Shown here piece after piece: positions 24,737 to 32,069 of a stretch of DNA of 64,000 bases. The DNA is from Mailhella massiliensis (lineage in GTDB: Bacteria; Desulfobacterota; Desulfovibrionia; Desulfovibrionales; Desulfovibrionaceae). A program made the translations under genes and the position numbers. The notes beneath the pieces were generated by a model. That model did not search any database and was not told the origin of the DNA. It saw only the letters and a list, made by a program, of their open reading frames with translations. The stretch spans positions 117,115 through 181,114 of the forward strand of contig NZ_LT706943.1 in assembly GCF_900155525.1 (NCBI RefSeq), written 5' to 3'. Position 1 is the stretch's first letter. Each line of letters starts with the position of its first letter.

Positions 24737-26187
24737 GAACGGCCCCCCGTCTTGCGGCTGAAGACAATGCCCAGAAGCTGAATGGCGATAAGCGGCGTCA
24801 TGGCGATCATGGCGATGCAGCCGAAGGCGTCCACGGCGGGGTTTCCGCCCACGCCCTTGGAAACGCCCAGCATGAAGGCCAGAATGAAGGTGGATGCCAT
24901 GGGCCCCGAGGCCACGCCGCCGGAGTCGAAGGCTATGGCCGTGAACATGCGCGGGCACAGCCGCATGAGCAGCATGGCCGCAGCATAGCCCGGAATGAGG
25001 AAGAACCAGAGACTTGTACCCGTCATTACCCGGTACATGGCGATGCCCACGGCAAGGGATACGCCTGCGGAAAGAGCGATGAGCATGAGCCTGCGCCGTA
25101 TGGCGCCGCCGGAAACCTGTTCCACCTGCTCGGTGAGAATCCACACCGCAGGTTCCGCACATACCACCACGGCGCCGAGCACCAGCGCCACGGGAATGAG
25201 CAGAAAGCGGTTTTCCGGGGCGGAGAGCAGCGCGCCGAGGGCGTCGCCCGTGGGCATGAATCCGCCCTTCACGCCGAGGAAGAACAGAATCACGCCGATG
25301 AAGGTGTAGATAAGGCCCATGACCATGCGCAGCGTCTGCCTCCGGGAAAGCCGGATGAGAAAGAGGCGGAAGAGCAGAAACAGCAGCGCCAGCGGGCCGA
25401 GAGCCATGGCGACTTCATGGGTGACCTCCGGCAGCAGGTGGAGAAAATGGGCTGCCAGTCCTTCCTGCGCGGCCTGAGCCGCGGAGGAGATTTCCGGTAC
25501 GGCGGGGGAGGCGAATACCCCGAGCATGAGCACGGCGAGTATGGGGCCCACCGAGGCCAGGCCCACGAAGCCGAAGCTGTCGTCCCCGGCATTGCTGCCG
25601 CCGCGTACCGCGGCCACACCCACGCCGAGAGCCATGATGAAGGGCACGGTCATGGGGCCGGTGGTGGCGCCGCCCGCATCGAAACCTATGCCCAGAAAGA
25701 GATCGGACGCAAGCAGCGCGCAGAGAAACACCGCGCCGTAGCAGACAAAAAGCAGCGTCTTGAGCGGAAGCTGGAAGATGATGCGCCCCATGGCCACGGC
25801 CACGAAGAAGCCGACGCCCGCGGCGATGATGCACACAAGCGCCATGGGAGCGATGACCGGGGCCACCCCCGTGACCTGCGCGGCGAGCACCTGCACGTCG
25901 GGTTCGGCCACGGTAATGATGAAGCCCACCACGAAGCCCACGGCCAGCATGAGGGCGAGGTTTTTTTTCCCGGTAAGGGTGGACCCCACTTTCTGGCCCA
26001 CGGGCAGGACGCCGATGTCTGCCCCCACGAGAAAAAGCCCGAGACCGACGATGAACAGCGCAGCCCCGGTCAGGAACTTCGGCAGATCGTCGCCCAGGGG
26101 AGCAACGGTCAGATGGAGCAGGAGTACCAGAATGACCACCGGAATGACCGAGATCACGGACTCCCTGCACTTTTCAATGAAAAGCAT
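24733..26187 (-). CDS. DUF1538 integral membrane protein (predicted transporter)
   Basis: The 484-aa protein has about 12 hydrophobic segments arranged as two homologous halves, each a DUF1538 domain (about residues 10-225 and 265-475). Repeated signatures are VGFIITVAEPDVQVLAAQV / GAVVVCAEPAVWILTEQVE and GIGFDAGGATTGPMTVPFIMALG / IAFDSGGVASGPMASTFILAF. The inverted or tandem repeat with conserved AEP and FDSGG-x-x-x-GPM motifs looks like a secondary transporter, but no substrate has been established for the family. It is co-translated with the tandem PII-like protein. The genes make a two-component module: membrane protein plus dedicated regulatory sensor. Confidence 0.88.
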   Translation of the reverse strand: MLFIEKCRESVISVIPVVILVLLLHLTVAPLGDDLPKFLTGAALFIVGLGLFLVGADIGVLPVGQKVGSTLTGKKNLALMLAVGFVVGFIITVAEPDVQVLAAQVTGVAPVIAPMALVCIIAAGVGFFVAVAMGRIIFQLPLKTLLFVCYGAVFLCALLASDLFLGIGFDAGGATTGPMTVPFIMALGVGVAAVRGGSNAGDDSFGFVGLASVGPILAVLMLGVFASPAVPEISSAAQAAQEGLAAHFLHLLPEVTHEVAMALGPLALLFLLFRLFLIRLSRRQTLRMVMGLIYTFIGVILFFLGVKGGFMPTGDALGALLSAPENRFLLIPVALVLGAVVVCAEPAVWILTEQVEQVSGGAIRRRLMLIALSAGVSLAVGIAMYRVMTGTSLWFFLIPGYAAAMLLMRLCPRMFTAIAFDSGGVASGPMASTFILAFMLGVSKGVGGNPAVDAFGCIAMIAMTPLIAIQLLGIVFSRKTGGRS

Positions 26188-26462
26188 GGGTATCCTTTAT
26201 TCTGCGTAAAAGGTTCAACAAACATCGGAAAACCGGTGTATGCGCGGAGAAAATGAATACTCATCGCATTCTATAGGTACATGAAGGATGCGTATGGGTA
26301 AAAGTTGCATGTAAAATAAAACGTATTTACATAGTGCTTTTTTACGCCTTTGCAAACTTCACGATATTTTGCATGGCTGTACATTCTGTTCCGTTTTTGG
26401 CGGAAACGTCATGACGGCGTATGCGCCGCTTTGGGCGGAAAGTTCATGCTTCCAGAGAAATA

Positions 26463-27227
26463 TTAAGAAAAAAAGAAGCGATAGACAAGGGTGGAGAGCA
26501 GTAAAGTAAGCGTCACATAGAGAAAATTTCTTACCATGCGCGCGCCTATGCGAATGGCGAGGCGTGTTCCGAGCTGATTGCCGAGGATGTTGGCCGCAGC
26601 GAGGGGCAGTCCCAGCATGAAATGGGTGACGCCTCCCGTGGCGAACACGGCGAAGGCTCCGGCGTTGGAGGCGAGGTTGAATACCTTGGCCGTGGCCGAG
26701 GCCCGTACCAGCCCCATGCGGAGCACGAGGTGCTGCATGATGATGAAGAAACTGCCCGTGCCGGGACCGAAGAAGCCGTCGTACGCGCCGATGAGAAGGC
26801 CCATGAGAATGACCCGTACCCAGAGTCCGCGTTCGGGAAGCTCCCCTTCCTGGGTGACGAGTCTGCCGGAGAAAAGGGAAATGACCATGCCCACGGGCAG
26901 AAGGAAGATGAGTACCTTGCCCAGCATGTCGCTCGGCACGCGCATGGCGAGGGCGGAACCGAGCATTCCTCCGAGAAAGGCCGAAACGAATCCTGCCGGA
27001 GCGATGCGCATGACGACCAGATGATTTCTGGCAAAGGTCCACAGCGAGGAAAGGGAACCCAGCGTACTGGCGAATTTTCCCGTGCCGAGGGCGACATGCG
27101 GGGGAATGCCGCACAGAAGCATGGAGGGGGTGGAGATGAGTCCGCCGCCGCCGGCCACGGAATCCACAAAACCGGCGATGAAGAAGAACAGACACAGAAC
27201 GAAAAGGACGATAAGGGAGACTTCCAC
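26463..27227 (-). CDS. TauE/SafE (TSUP) family anion exporter
   Basis: The 254-aa membrane protein has about eight hydrophobic segments. Family motifs are visible in both halves: FIAGFVDSVAGGGGLISTPSML near the N-terminus (G-x-GGGxxxxP pattern) and LIGAYDGFFGPGTGSFFIIM in the second half (G-x-xxGxxGxGxG). TSUP proteins export sulfite, sulfoacetate and related anions, plausible for an organism handling sulfite. The start is uncertain: a GTG at 27227 with AAGG 8 nt upstream gives the usual length, while an in-frame start as far as 27407 would add 60 residues of non-conserved sequence. An AraC regulator is divergently transcribed 209 nt away. Confidence 0.85.
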   Translation of the reverse strand: MEVSLIVLFVLCLFFFIAGFVDSVAGGGGLISTPSMLLCGIPPHVALGTGKFASTLGSLSSLWTFARNHLVVMRIAPAGFVSAFLGGMLGSALAMRVPSDMLGKVLIFLLPVGMVISLFSGRLVTQEGELPERGLWVRVILMGLLIGAYDGFFGPGTGSFFIIMQHLVLRMGLVRASATAKVFNLASNAGAFAVFATGGVTHFMLGLPLAAANILGNQLGTRLAIRIGARMVRNFLYVTLTLLLSTLVYRFFFS

Positions 27228-27436
27228 GGTAAGGGCCTTGTTGAGGTTGCGGGGCAAAGGCCCGTTGTAGACGAAATGTCCGCGTTTGTCGAAATGGACT
27301 TTTCCGATGGGGAATGAGAGAATCAGGCAAGAAAAAGAGGGAAATGGATATGGGGAACGGAGCGCTTCCGGCGTAGCATGAAGATACGGTGAGAAGCAAT
27401 CGCACATGCCGGAAAGAATCCGGCAGGGAGGCTCGC

Positions 27437-28348
27437 ATGGGAGAATGGGAACGCATCAACGACGCACTCAAGGAAAAGGCGCTTCGCCACATGCCCGAAG
27501 TGGGAGTGAAGGAAACGGCCGTGCCCGGTCTCTCCATTTCCCGCCGTCTGGCGCACGACATTCTGGAAAACAGTCTGTACAAGCCCTGCATAGGGGTGAT
27601 GCTTCAGGGCAGGAAGAAATCCATCATCGGCATGGAGGAATACATTTACGGCGAAGGTCAGTGCCTTGTGGTGGGGGTGGACGTGCCGAGTTCCTTCTAT
27701 GTGATGGACGGCACGGAAGATGCGCCCTTCCTCTGTCTTTCTCTGGCGGTGGACAGCTTTCTGCTCACGAGGCTTGCGGCGGAGGTTCCGCCTTCCCCGG
27801 AAAGTTCCTCCGCATCCTCCATGCGGGGCGTTTCCGTGGAAAACGTGGACGTGGCCGTACTCGACGCCTTTTCCCGCCTGATGGATCTTCTGGACAGGCC
27901 CGAGCACATTTCCATGCTTGCGCCCATGATCATCAAGGAAATCTATTACCGTATGCTTCTCGGCCCGCAGGGCGATTTTCTGCGCCGCTTTCATACTCTC
28001 GGTTCCCAGAGCACGCAGATAGCCCAGGCCGTGACGTGGCTGCGCGACAACTACCGTTCGCCCTTGCAGGTGGAGGAGCTGGCGCGGCGCGTGAACATGG
28101 CTACTTCCACCTTTCACAGGCATTTCAAGGAAGTGACCAGCCTGAGTCCTCTGCAGTTCCACAAGCGGCTGCGTCTTTTTGAAGCGCAGCGCCTCATGCT
28201 GGCGGAACGGGTGGATGCGGCGAGCGCGGGGCTTGCCGTGGGCTACGAAAGCCCCACGCAGTTCAACCGGGAATACAAGCGCCTTTTCGGCGAGCCCCCG
28301 CACAGGAACATCACGCGGCTGAAGAACGCTTCGTCGGGGAGAGCCTAG
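27437..28348 (+). CDS. AraC-family transcriptional regulator (AraC_N type)
   Basis: The 303-aa protein has an N-terminal AraC_N (PF06719-type) cupin-like domain, about residues 20-170 (PGLSISRRL, then PCIGVMLQGRKKSIIGMEEYIYGEGQCLVVGVDVP, described in parts). The C-terminal double helix-turn-helix covers about 200-295 (VEELARRVNMATSTFHRHFKEVT and AGLAVGYESPTQFNREYKRLFG). The N-domain family is typical of regulators responding to small aromatic or alcohol-like ligands, but no ligand can be assigned. The ATG at 27437 is preceded by GGGAGG at 6-7 nt. It is divergent from the TauE/SafE exporter, which it may control. Confidence 0.92.
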   Translation: MGEWERINDALKEKALRHMPEVGVKETAVPGLSISRRLAHDILENSLYKPCIGVMLQGRKKSIIGMEEYIYGEGQCLVVGVDVPSSFYVMDGTEDAPFLCLSLAVDSFLLTRLAAEVPPSPESSSASSMRGVSVENVDVAVLDAFSRLMDLLDRPEHISMLAPMIIKEIYYRMLLGPQGDFLRRFHTLGSQSTQIAQAVTWLRDNYRSPLQVEELARRVNMATSTFHRHFKEVTSLSPLQFHKRLRLFEAQRLMLAERVDAASAGLAVGYESPTQFNREYKRLFGEPPHRNITRLKNASSGRA

Positions 28349-28351
28349 GGG

Positions 28352-29359
28352 CTATTCCTCCCTGAGGGGGCGCTCCATGAGTTCCTTCACGGCGTCCCGC
28401 GGGGAGGCTCCTTCATGCAGAATACGGCATACCGCTTCCGTCACAGGCGCGGAAATGCCGAATCGGGCGGCAAGCTTCTGCGCGGCGCCCGCCGTTTTCA
28501 CGCCTTCGGCCACCATGCCGAGGGAGGAGACGATTTCCTCCAGCCGTTCTCCTCTGCCCAGGCGTTCGCCCACCTGCCTGTTGCGGGAAAGGCGGCCCGT
28601 GCAGGTAAGCACGAGATCTCCCAGCCCGGAAAGTCCCATGAAGGTGAGGGGATTTGCTCCCATGGCCGCCCCCAGGCGGCTGAGTTCCGCAAGACCTCGC
28701 GTGATGAGCGCCGCCCCCGCATTGGAGGAAAATCCCAGCCCGGTGCAGACGCCGGCGGCTATGGCCATGACGTTCTTGAGCGCTCCGCCCATTTCCACGC
28801 CCGTCACGTCCGTACTGGAATAGCAGCGGAAAAAGGGCGTGGAGAAAAGGGCGCGCAGTCGGCTTCCCTGCTCCTCGTCGCGGCAGCCCAGCACCACAGC
28901 GGTGGGCTGGCCGTCCATGACTTCTGCGGCAAAGGAAGGACCGGAAAGCACGGCGTAACGCGGGGCAAGGTGGGGAAGCTCTTCTTCCAGCACGCATCTC
29001 ATGGGCAGGCAGGTGTCGTTTTCCAGCCCCTTGGAGGCGTTCACCACGGTGACGCCGGAAGGAAGAATATCCCGCACGCTCTGCAGCCAGCGGCGCTGAT
29101 GCTGGCAGGGGACGGCAAGCACCAGCGTTTCGCAGTGTCGCAGGACGGAAACGTCCGTCACTGCGGCAACCCCCGGATGCAGGGACTTTCCGGGAAGATA
29201 GCGCGGATTTTCATGTCGTTCGTTGATGGCCTGCGCCACCTTCTCGTCGCGCAGGATGAGTGCGGTTTCGTGCCCGGCCACGGCCAGCACATGGGAGAGC
29301 GCCGTCCCCCAGCTTCCGCCGCCGGCTACGGCGACGCGGGGAAAAGAATTTGCCGTCAT
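28352..29359 (-). CDS. gpsA: Glycerol-3-phosphate dehydrogenase [NAD(P)+] GpsA
   Basis: The 335-aa cytoplasmic enzyme reduces dihydroxyacetone phosphate to sn-glycerol 3-phosphate for phospholipid synthesis. The N-terminal dinucleotide fold begins VAVAGGGSWGTALSHVLA (canonical GAGSWGTA with a Gly). VVNASKGLEN, LSGPSFAAEV and the catalytic-domain GGALKNVMAIAAG with the essential Lys follow, then GLGDLVLTCTG. Length matches the family. It stands alone, convergent with the AraC gene whose stop lies 3 nt away; no terminator is visible between them. Confidence 0.96.
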   Translation of the reverse strand: MTANSFPRVAVAGGGSWGTALSHVLAVAGHETALILRDEKVAQAINERHENPRYLPGKSLHPGVAAVTDVSVLRHCETLVLAVPCQHQRRWLQSVRDILPSGVTVVNASKGLENDTCLPMRCVLEEELPHLAPRYAVLSGPSFAAEVMDGQPTAVVLGCRDEEQGSRLRALFSTPFFRCYSSTDVTGVEMGGALKNVMAIAAGVCTGLGFSSNAGAALITRGLAELSRLGAAMGANPLTFMGLSGLGDLVLTCTGRLSRNRQVGERLGRGERLEEIVSSLGMVAEGVKTAGAAQKLAARFGISAPVTEAVCRILHEGASPRDAVKELMERPLREE

Positions 29360-29483
29360 GATGCTTCCTTATGGTTTTGCCCTTCTTCCGGGGCGGAGGC
29401 TTCGGGCGGTAGTCCGCGCAGGAGCAGGTGACTCTGCCGCGCGTCTTTCCGTTATGACGCAGGAATATGACATGAGCATGGCA

Positions 29484-29516
29484 GAAAAAAAGGAAGCTCT
29501 CGAAGAAGCTTCCTTT
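29484..29516 (-). terminator. Intrinsic terminator of the cysK-cysE operon
   Basis: The arms AAAGGAAGCT (29489-29498) and AGCTTCCTTT (29507-29516) form a stem. TTTTTTCTGC follows on the minus strand (29490-29481). It lies about 40 nt beyond the cysE stop. Confidence 0.8.
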
Positions 29517-29557
29517 CCATGGTCATGATGCGTTCATGAGCGGCGATGACGAGCCTG

Positions 29558-30523
29558 TCAGGCCTTGTCGCACTTGCCGGTCAGCGCTTCGCCGGGCCGT
29601 GCCTTGGGGCCGCTCTGCACGATGCGGCTTCCGGCGGGCACGCTGTGGGTGAGCCATACGTTGCCGCCGATGACGGAACCCTTGCCTATGGTAATACGGC
29701 CGAGGATGGAGGCTCCGGCATATACGGTGACGTTGTCTTCCAGAATGGGATGGCGGGGAATACCCTTGACCAGCGTGCCGTCGGCGTTTTTGGAGAAGGA
29801 CAGCGCGCCCAGCGTCACCCCCTGGTACAGACGGCATCCCTTGCCGATGATGCACGTTTCACCGATCACCACGCCGGTACCGTGGTCGATGAAGAAGTTT
29901 TCGCCTATCTGCGCGCCGGGATGGATGTCGATACCCGTACGGGAATGGGCCATTTCGCCTATGATGCGCGGGATGATGGGCACCTTCAGGGCATAGAGCT
30001 CATGGGCGATGCGGTGGTGGATCATGGTGAGCATGGAGGGGTAGCAGAACACGGTTTCCCCGGGACTTGTGGCCGCAGGGTCGCCTTCATAGGCGGCCCG
30101 GGCATCTTCGGCGAGCATGTCGCGTATGGCGGGGATGCGGCGCATGAACTGCATGGCCATTTCTCTGGAGGCCACGTCGCAGCCGCGGCAGTCGTTGGCA
30201 TAGTCGGCGCAGGCAAAGCAGCCGCCGCGCCGGATCTGTTCGCTGAGCAGCCGGAAAATGGAATCAAGGTTGGCGGCGAGGTGATAGCGCAGCGATTCGC
30301 GGTGCACCTGAGAGGGGCCGAAGTATCCGGGAAAGAGCACGGCCTTCAGCCGTTCCATCATTTCCTTGAGCGCGGCGTACGAGGGCAGGGGCGTGGAACA
30401 GTCCTTGGCGTTCAGCACGGACGAGAGCGATTCCGGGCGGCACAGGGCGTCCGTCACCTCATCAAGGTCATGCATACGGGACAGGGTGATTTCTTTGTCG
30501 GGCGAGGGGCAGCAGGAGTTCAT
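29558..30523 (-). CDS. cysE: Serine O-acetyltransferase (CysE/EpsC type)
   Basis: The 321-aa enzyme acetylates L-serine with acetyl-CoA, the first step of cysteine synthesis. An N-terminal helical region of about 170 residues precedes the left-handed beta-helix built of hexapeptide repeats (about residues 195-300): TGIDIHPGAQIGENFFIDHG, TGVVIGETCIIGKGCRLYQ and TVYAGASILGRITIGKGSVIGG. The catalytic His lies in DHGTGVVIGE. It is longer than E. coli CysE (273 aa) and carries Cys-rich stretches (CPSP at the start, ACADYANDCRGCDV mid-protein) that are not part of the standard enzyme. It lies 6 nt after cysK in the same operon. Confidence 0.94.
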   Translation of the reverse strand: MNSCCPSPDKEITLSRMHDLDEVTDALCRPESLSSVLNAKDCSTPLPSYAALKEMMERLKAVLFPGYFGPSQVHRESLRYHLAANLDSIFRLLSEQIRRGGCFACADYANDCRGCDVASREMAMQFMRRIPAIRDMLAEDARAAYEGDPAATSPGETVFCYPSMLTMIHHRIAHELYALKVPIIPRIIGEMAHSRTGIDIHPGAQIGENFFIDHGTGVVIGETCIIGKGCRLYQGVTLGALSFSKNADGTLVKGIPRHPILEDNVTVYAGASILGRITIGKGSVIGGNVWLTHSVPAGSRIVQSGPKARPGEALTGKCDKA

Positions 30524-30529
30524 GGGGGC

Positions 30530-31453
30530 TCAGTCCTTGGAAAAGAGAGAGGTGGAAAGGTAACGCTCGCCGGTATCGGGCGCGATGGTGACGATGTGCC
30601 TGCCCGCCAGTTCCGGCCTGCGGGCGAGCTTCATGGCGGCGCATACGTTGGCGCCGGAGCTGATGCCGCAGCTCAGCGATTCTTCCTTCATGAGCATGCG
30701 GGCGGTTTCCATGGCTTCTTCCGTGGTCACGGTGATGATGTCGTCCACAAGGGAGCGGTCGAATACGGCGGGCACGAAGTTCGCGCCTATGCCCTGTATG
30801 CCGTGAGCGCCGCTGCGGCCCTTTGAGAGCACCGGCGATTCGGCAGGCTCCACGGCGGCGCAGAAGATGGAGGAGTCGGCCTCCTTGAGTCTGCGGCTCA
30901 CGCCCATGAGCGTGGCGCCGGAACCCACGCCGGCCGCAAAGGCGGCAGGGGAGAATCCTTCCTTTCGGCAGTCTTCAAGAATTTCGGGGCCCGTCGTTTC
31001 ATAGTGCACCCGGGGGCCGATGGGGTTGTCGAACTGATTGGGGCGGAACGCCCCCGGAAGATCGCGCAGAATTTCTTCGGCCCTGTCCTGCGCCCCCTGC
31101 ATACCGCGTCCGGCGTCGGTAAGCACCACTTCCGCCCCCATGGCGCGCAGAAGCGCCATGCGTTCGCGGCTGGCCGAGGCGGGCATGGTGAGAATGAGCC
31201 GGAGATTCAGCTTGCCGCACGCCACGGCAAGGCCTATGCCGAGGTTGCCGCTCGTGGCTTCCACCACGGCTCCGCCGGGGGCGAGTTCGCCCGAGGCGAG
31301 CGCCGCTTGCAGATATCCCGCCGCGGCCCTGTCCTTGATGGAACTGCCGGGGTTGCGGGCCTCGTATTTCACATGGATCTTCGCGGGAAGAGAAGCCGAA
31401 ACCTTGTCCAGAAAAATAAGCGGCGTATGCCCTATGGTATCGAGAATATTCAT
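30530..31453 (-). CDS. cysK: Cysteine synthase (O-acetylserine sulfhydrylase)
   Basis: The 307-aa PLP enzyme joins O-acetylserine with sulfide to form cysteine. The PLP Lys is in NPGSSIKDRAAAGYL (residue about 42). The substrate loop is EATSGNLGIGLAVACG (usual TSGNTGIGLA with Leu instead of Thr), and the phosphate-binding Gly loop is AAGVGSGATLMG. Near the end SCGISSGANVCAAM and PDTGERYLST are typical of CysK/CysM. In a sulfide-producing organism it would assimilate sulfide directly. It follows a 98-aa gene of unknown function by 8 nt and precedes cysE by 6 nt. Confidence 0.95.
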   Translation of the reverse strand: MNILDTIGHTPLIFLDKVSASLPAKIHVKYEARNPGSSIKDRAAAGYLQAALASGELAPGGAVVEATSGNLGIGLAVACGKLNLRLILTMPASASRERMALLRAMGAEVVLTDAGRGMQGAQDRAEEILRDLPGAFRPNQFDNPIGPRVHYETTGPEILEDCRKEGFSPAAFAAGVGSGATLMGVSRRLKEADSSIFCAAVEPAESPVLSKGRSGAHGIQGIGANFVPAVFDRSLVDDIITVTTEEAMETARMLMKEESLSCGISSGANVCAAMKLARRPELAGRHIVTIAPDTGERYLSTSLFSKD

Positions 31454-31461
31454 GGTGTGCC

Positions 31462-31758
31462 TCAGGATGGGTCGGAGGTGGGGGGCAGGTCGTCCTTGGT
31501 GAACATGCGCCAGAGAACGGAAGTTTCTCCGTCGCGTTCGCGTTTTTCCGGGGTGACGTGCAGTATGGGTTCTTCTTTCCAGAAATACGTCATGCTCCCG
31601 TCGGGCGCGAGGTGACAGGTCATGCCGGCCGCGATTTCTTCCGGGGCCAGCTTGCGGGGGTTCACTCCCCGCTCCTCAAGCTGTTCGCGCAGCAGTTCTT
31701 CCACTCTGGCGGCAACCTGCAGGTTCGGTTTGGGCGCGTCTTCACTGGATGTTGGCAT
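31462..31758 (-). CDS. Small protein of unknown function upstream of cysK
   Basis: This 98-aa soluble protein was not recognised. It has no signal peptide or membrane segment and is acidic overall. The first half is a predicted helix (VAARVEELLREQLEERG) and the second a beta-rich segment with MTCHLAPDGSMTYFWKEEPIL and one Cys. The ATG at 31758 is preceded by GAGGAA about 6 nt upstream; a longer in-frame extension lacks a ribosome site. It ends 8 nt before cysK, so it is the first gene of the cysteine-synthesis operon. That position suggests a link to cysteine synthase or sulfide supply, but no function can be claimed. Confidence 0.75.
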   Translation of the reverse strand: MPTSSEDAPKPNLQVAARVEELLREQLEERGVNPRKLAPEEIAAGMTCHLAPDGSMTYFWKEEPILHVTPEKRERDGETSVLWRMFTKDDLPPTSDPS

Positions 31759-32069
31759 GGGTTCCTCTTTTTGGCGGAAAATGGCGCTGAGGCCTTGGAA
31801 TATACGATAATCTTTTGTGCTGTCTTGGCAAGGGCACGGAGAGCCGGAGCCGAAGGAAGCCCCGGACGGGCATGTTTTTGCCCCGTTCAGGCAGGAAGCG
31901 TCGCCGCCAGGACGGTGTTCCGGCACAGAGAGTGAAAACGGTCTTATGCCTGTTGCGGAAAAGTTTCTGTCCTTTGCTCATGTGCCGGAGATATATGGGA
32001 CGGAACGCAGATGCATGTTGAAAAAACGCGCCTTCTCCTCATGGAGAACGGCGCGTTTTTTCAACATTT
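31759..32069. other. Intergenic region with a long terminator hairpin
   Basis: This 311-nt region lies between the cysteine operon start and the phosphoethanolamine transferase end. It should contain the promoter for the 98-aa gene, cysK and cysE. An AT-rich patch lies at 31795-31815, but no clear -35/-10 pair was found. The hairpin at 32017-32065 is listed separately. Confidence 0.5.
32017..32065. terminator. Long bidirectional terminator hairpin
   Basis: The perfect 16-bp arms GTTGAAAAAACGCGCC (32017-32032) and 32050-32065 enclose a second hairpin TTCTCC-tcat-GGAGAA. A- and T-runs are built into both arms, so it can terminate in both directions. It ends 4 nt beyond the transferase gene stop. 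Confidence 0.88.

Noticed and set aside
24737-25162. Extension of the PII-like gene into the DUF1538 gene
   Set aside because: The extra N-terminal residues are His/Arg/Gly-rich shadow of the membrane protein gene; the coupled ATG at 24736 begins the conserved repeat.
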